A stretch of DNA of 8,859 nucleotides from Paenibacillus sp. (GTDB taxonomy: Bacteria > Bacillota > Bacilli > Paenibacillales > NBRC-103111). A model generated the notes under the pieces. It was not told the origin of the DNA and made no database searches. It saw only the letters and a program-made list of their open reading frames with translations. The DNA is taken from assembly GCA_029239545.1 (NCBI GenBank), contig JARBUQ010000158.1, forward strand, positions 1 through 8,859, written 5' to 3'. Of the stretch, positions 5,909-8,859 are shown piece by piece (the first letter of the stretch is position 1; every line of letters starts with the position of its first letter). Both the position numbers and the translations under genes were made by a program.

Positions 5909-6712
5909 TTATCCGTTATACCGTACATCTGTTGTCGGCACGATCGGAACCTGCCAACCTAGTCGGAATGCAGCTATCCCGAGCACGATCCAATATAGGA
6001 TAAATGCAGCATCAGCCAGCGAGAATCCGATTCGATAATAATAAGTTCGTTCTTTGGTCTGTGTGAAGCGTTTGGCTTCCATTGCAATTGCTATTCGCTG
6101 AGCACGACGAATGCTCTGAGCCAGCATAGGCACGGCATAGGCTTTAATTGTAGCGTAGGGAGCTTTCCAGCTTCTGCGAGGCGGAACCCCTCTGACGATC
6201 AGAGCATGCCGCAAAGTCTGGAACTCCTCCACCATCATGGGCAGCAGCCGAAGCGCAGCCATGAAGCTGTAAGCATATTTGGCCGGCAAGCGAACCTGCT
6301 GCATAAGGGAATAGAATAAGTTAACGGGTTTGGTCGTTAAGGCGAAAATTAAGCCAATTAATGCAAAATGCAACGATTTGAAGCCGATATGCAGCCCCCG
6401 GTAAAAGCTTTCTTCCGATATCCGAATCAACCCCCACTGAAACCAGGTATTGTCGCCAAGTCCATAGAACATCATAGAGGACATGGAAGAAAGAACAAGA
6501 ATCAGGGTTGGTATGCTGAACAAGAGCAGTCTGCGCCACGTTTGGCCTGTGTACCCAACGTACAGGATAAGGGGAACGATGGCTCCGTACATCAACACAT
6601 TAAGATTGTGCTGCATCAGCACGACCAAGAAGATCAGCACAACTACGAGCAGCTTAAAAGCAGGATTAACTCGGTGCAGCCAGGTTTCCCGACTGGTCCA
6701 TTTGATTTGCAT
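5909..6712 (-). CDS. ykoC: ECF transporter transmembrane (T) component, YkoC-like
   Basis: A 267-residue integral membrane protein (B. subtilis YkoC is about 254). It is the EcfT scaffold that couples the ATPase to the substrate-binding S component. The N-terminus has the family pattern LHRVNPAFKLL (12-22), followed by hydrophobic segments at about 21-33, 40-55, 62-81 and 107-126, and a last pair near 231-250. The cytoplasmic coupling region is visible: AALRLLPMMVEEFQTLRHALIVRG with the first Arg-Gly motif at 174-175, then SIRRAQRIAIAMEAKRF (about 200-216). There the second motif, often ARG, reads AKR. The ATG at 6712 overlaps the ykoD stop as TGATG and is preceded by GGAGG nine bases upstream. 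A GTG one codon earlier is less likely. Its position between ykoD and tenA supports a role in uptake of a thiamine-related pyrimidine. Confidence 0.93.
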   Translation of the reverse strand: MQIKWTSRETWLHRVNPAFKLLVVVLIFLVVLMQHNLNVLMYGAIVPLILYVGYTGQTWRRLLLFSIPTLILVLSSMSSMMFYGLGDNTWFQWGLIRISEESFYRGLHIGFKSLHFALIGLIFALTTKPVNLFYSLMQQVRLPAKYAYSFMAALRLLPMMVEEFQTLRHALIVRGVPPRRSWKAPYATIKAYAVPMLAQSIRRAQRIAIAMEAKRFTQTKERTYYYRIGFSLADAAFILYWIVLGIAAFRLGWQVPIVPTTDVRYNG

Positions 6713-8208
6713 CACATCGGTCCTCCAGCATCCTGCTTGTTAAGCAGCTCTTTATAGGCAGTCACGGTCCTATCTTGATCGAGACGACCATTGCGAATGG
6801 TCCAGACTCTTGTGGAAAAGTTGGCTACAATATGGGGATCATGTGTAACCATGAGAATGGTCGTGCCGCCTTGACGATGACGTTCCAATCTCTCCAGTAT
6901 AGCAAACGTATTACGCGCATCCTGCCCAAAGGTGGGTTCGTCCAGAAGAAGCGCGCGATGATGCTTCACCGCTGCAGCAGCCACGCTTAATCTCCGCTTC
7001 TGACCCATGGACAGCTGATAAGGATGATTGTGTTTACGCTCCGTTAACTCGAACTCTTCAAGCGACTGCTCCACATGTTGTTCGATTTCCTTCTGATCCA
7101 TAGCGGCAATCTGCAGTGTGTAGGCGATCTCGGCTTGCACTGAATTCGTCACGAACTGATACTCCGGATTCTGGAAGACAAGCGCCAGCTCCCGAGCCGG
7201 ACTATTCGATTGACGAGTTACCTGCTGCCCAAGCAAAGAATAATACCCCGTGGTGCGGAGAAGCTGCAGCATTGCCAGTAACAGAGTGCTCTTACCGGCC
7301 CCATTCTCCCCGATAATGGAAATCCACTCTCCCGGACCAACGAGCGCTTCCTGGACATGCAGTTTCTCCTGTTTGCCGCGCAGGACTGTCCAGTCCCGCA
7401 ATGTAAGCAGTTCTGTCTCAGGGGAGGGTACCCCGCGCGCTTCCCGGTCCAGCATGAGCTGCCCGAATCGGTTACTCTGTATATAATCATCCCAGATACC
7501 TGGAATCCAGATTCCTTCTGAAGTTAAACGGCTCCTCATCTCGGCGAAAATAACATCTCTCGGGCCATCCGCAACAATTGCAGCTTGCGAGTCGAACACG
7601 ACAACCCGATCGACATAATCCGCGATCTCATCAATTTTATGTTCTACGATAATCAAAGTCTTACCGACAGCTGCTGCCTTAAGCGTATCCCATATTTGCT
7701 TCGTACCTGCTTCATCGAGCAAGGCAGTTGGCTCATCCACGAACCACACTTCCGGCTCCAGGGCTATCACACATGCAATCGCTAATCTTTGCTTCATCCC
7801 TTGGGACAGCTCCTGAATAGGAGTGTGCTCTGAGTCCAGGCGCAGCCCGACTTGAGATAATAGCGCTGCAATTCGCGATGCCATCTGCTCTCGCGGAACT
7901 TGCAAGTTCTCAAGCACGAAGGCTAACTCATCGTCTACATAAGGCATGCAGAATTGCGTGTCCGGATCTTGAAATACAAAACCCCAGGACTGCGGAATTA
8001 CTTGCCGCTCAACCTTGATAGGCATCTCAATTGAGTTTGGAATCAATCCTGTCAATACTTGCAGCAATGTTGACTTGCCACAGCCGCTTGGGCCGAGAAG
8101 CAGTACCTTCTCTCCACTGTGGACGGTCAGATTCAAATCACGGAATAACAACGACTGCCCCCCTGGAAAAGCAAGTCTCAGCTGCTCGACTGCTGCTGCT
8201 TCACTCAT
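6712..8208 (-). CDS. ykoD: ECF transporter ATPase with two fused ABC domains, YkoD-like
   Basis: A 498-residue cytoplasmic ATPase powering the ECF transporter; B. subtilis YkoD is of similar length and also double. Domain 1 has Walker A GPSGCGKST (39-47), Q-loop FQDP (79-82), signature LSQGMKQ (134-140), Walker B VWFVDEP (154-160) and switch His in VEH (188-190). Domain 2 has Walker A GENGAGKST (300-308), Q-loop FQNP (345-348), signature LSMGQKR (399-405), Walker B ALLLDEP (419-425) and VTHD (454-457). Both catalytic Glu and His sets are intact, so both sites may hydrolyse ATP. The two signatures differ from the standard LSGGQ. The linker at about 215-265 carries no recognisable motif. The ATG at 8208 overlaps the ykoE stop as ATGA and has only a weak ribosome binding site, suggesting translational coupling. 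It partners EcfT (YkoC) and the S component (YkoE). Confidence 0.96.
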   Translation of the reverse strand: MSEAAAVEQLRLAFPGGQSLLFRDLNLTVHSGEKVLLLGPSGCGKSTLLQVLTGLIPNSIEMPIKVERQVIPQSWGFVFQDPDTQFCMPYVDDELAFVLENLQVPREQMASRIAALLSQVGLRLDSEHTPIQELSQGMKQRLAIACVIALEPEVWFVDEPTALLDEAGTKQIWDTLKAAAVGKTLIIVEHKIDEIADYVDRVVVFDSQAAIVADGPRDVIFAEMRSRLTSEGIWIPGIWDDYIQSNRFGQLMLDREARGVPSPETELLTLRDWTVLRGKQEKLHVQEALVGPGEWISIIGENGAGKSTLLLAMLQLLRTTGYYSLLGQQVTRQSNSPARELALVFQNPEYQFVTNSVQAEIAYTLQIAAMDQKEIEQHVEQSLEEFELTERKHNHPYQLSMGQKRRLSVAAAAVKHHRALLLDEPTFGQDARNTFAILERLERHRQGGTTILMVTHDPHIVANFSTRVWTIRNGRLDQDRTVTAYKELLNKQDAGGPM

Positions 8209-8789
8209 GGTCGGTTGAGCAGATCATAATCCGCTTTGCTCGGCGGTCTAACCAGATTCGTCACCCCTGTTGCTTCCAACGCCTTCACCAGGTAGTAAGC
8301 GAATATTCCGCAAATGATTACAGAACCGACCATCCGGGAGGCCAGCAGAATCGTAACGTTCCATACCGATAGGTCATCAATGTAATTGTAGTACAGATCC
8401 ATAAGCAGCGAGCCCACCGATGCACCGATCCCAGCTAACGAGGCAACTACGAGTGAATAATTCTTATAACGAAATGCTGCAAACACAAGTTCCGCGAACA
8501 AGCCCTGCAGAATACCTGCCATAAATACGGACACGCCCCACTCCGACCCTGTTATGAATTCCCCTGAAGCGGCTGCGAGCTCAGCGATGAGTGCAACACC
8601 TGGCTTGCGGATGATCAGAAAAGCAACAGTAGCAGCCATGAACCACATAGGATACAGGAGCTGATCAACCTGAAACCCCCAAGGCTTAACAGCATAATAA
8701 AGCGGCGACCATAATTTGTACACAATCGCAAAAACAACTGCAATTACTACCGTGACCAAAATATCAGTCAACTTCAATGATTTGAACAT
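8205..8789 (-). CDS. ykoE: ECF transporter substrate-binding (S) component, YkoE-like, for HMP/thiamine
   Basis: A 194-residue integral membrane protein (B. subtilis YkoE about 199 residues) that recognises the substrate, thought to be hydroxymethylpyrimidine or thiamine, for the ECF complex. Predicted helices lie at about 9-27, 45-60, 64-80, 86-106, 112-131 and 143-169. Family landmarks are IIRKPGVALIAELAAA (59-74), the GILQGLFAELVFAAFRYKNYSL stretch (92-113, here split as GILQGLFAEL and VFAAFRYKNYSL) and LAGIGASVGSLLMDL (118-132). The C-terminus has EATGVTNL. The ATG at 8789 is preceded by AAGGAG near 8803-8808, somewhat far at about 13 bases. It is the first gene of the operon seen here. 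Its leader contains an intrinsic terminator, which suggests thiamine-responsive attenuation. Confidence 0.93.
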   Translation of the reverse strand: MFKSLKLTDILVTVVIAVVFAIVYKLWSPLYYAVKPWGFQVDQLLYPMWFMAATVAFLIIRKPGVALIAELAAASGEFITGSEWGVSVFMAGILQGLFAELVFAAFRYKNYSLVVASLAGIGASVGSLLMDLYYNYIDDLSVWNVTILLASRMVGSVIICGIFAYYLVKALEATGVTNLVRPPSKADYDLLNRP

Positions 8790-8830
8790 AATGAATTCTC
8801 ACTCCTTCTTCTTATTCAAGCCTATACAAC

Positions 8831-8858
8831 AAAAAATCCACCCTCGTAGAGGGTGGAT
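8831..8858 (-). terminator. Leader terminator ahead of ykoE, likely expression platform of a riboswitch
   Basis: On the minus strand, a perfect 10-base stem (ATCCACCCTC with GAGGGTGGAT, three-base loop, 8836-8858) is followed by TTTTTT, a textbook intrinsic terminator. The U-tract ends 41 bases before the ykoE ATG. Those 41 bases contain the ribosome binding site but no plausible -35/-10 pair, so ykoE must be reached by read-through. Known ykoE-type operons in Bacillales are under TPP riboswitch (THI-box) control. The aptamer itself would lie beyond the right edge and is not seen. Confidence 0.85.
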
Positions 8859-8859
8859 G

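Noticed and set aside
6368..6757. Plus-strand ORFs antisense to ykoC
   Set aside because: They are shadows of a recognised EcfT gene with no family signature of their own.
1..8859. Mobile element, CRISPR array, tRNA or phage module
   Set aside because: No transposase, integrase, spaced direct-repeat array, tRNA fold or terminal inverted repeat was seen. An XRE gene and a second clamp alone do not establish a mobile element.

Overview
The window looks like a chromosomal segment of a Paenibacillus-like member of the Bacillales. The reasons are purine-rich AGGAGG-type ribosome binding sites, a YesN-type AraC-family response regulator, a TenA that can be aligned with Bacillus subtilis TenA residue for residue at the active site, and a ykoE-ykoD-ykoC transporter cluster. 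No tRNA, rRNA, CRISPR array, transposase or attachment site was seen.

Layout from left to right. (1) Positions 1-1563, minus strand: an AraC-type two-component response regulator that runs off the left edge with almost all of the protein present. Upstream of it, an open frame without a start codon may be the remnant of a partner gene. (2) Positions 1810-3242, plus strand: a two-gene unit encoding a small ribbon-helix-helix DNA-binding protein and a paralogue of the DNA polymerase III sliding clamp (DnaN). The clamp keeps the fold and C-terminal groove signatures but lacks several basic residues that normally face DNA. (3) Positions 3425-4802: an XRE-family regulator (minus) diverges from a two-gene plus-strand unit of a 52-residue membrane protein and a degenerate methyltransferase-like protein. 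An inverted repeat lies between the two promoters. (4) Positions 4866-8859, minus strand: an operon reading ykoE (substrate-binding S component), ykoD (double ATPase), ykoC (EcfT transmembrane component), tenA (thiaminase II/aminopyrimidine salvage) and a small unknown membrane protein. A strong intrinsic terminator sits 5' of ykoE, at the right edge of the window.

How the genes work together. The ykoEDC-tenA block is an energy-coupling-factor (ECF) transporter for a thiamine-related pyrimidine, paired with the enzyme that hydrolyses such pyrimidines to hydroxymethylpyrimidine for thiamine synthesis. ykoE/ykoD and ykoD/ykoC overlap (ATGA and TGATG), so they are probably translationally coupled. 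The terminator leaves almost no room for a promoter before ykoE, which points to attenuation control, most likely a TPP riboswitch whose aptamer would lie just beyond position 8859. Convergent units are separated by hairpin terminators at 3315-3357 and 4816-4877.

The least ordinary parts are the RHH-plus-clamp-paralogue pair and the XRE-controlled membrane protein plus apparent pseudo-methyltransferase. No function is known to me for either arrangement. I see no evidence strong enough to declare a new defence or mobile system.
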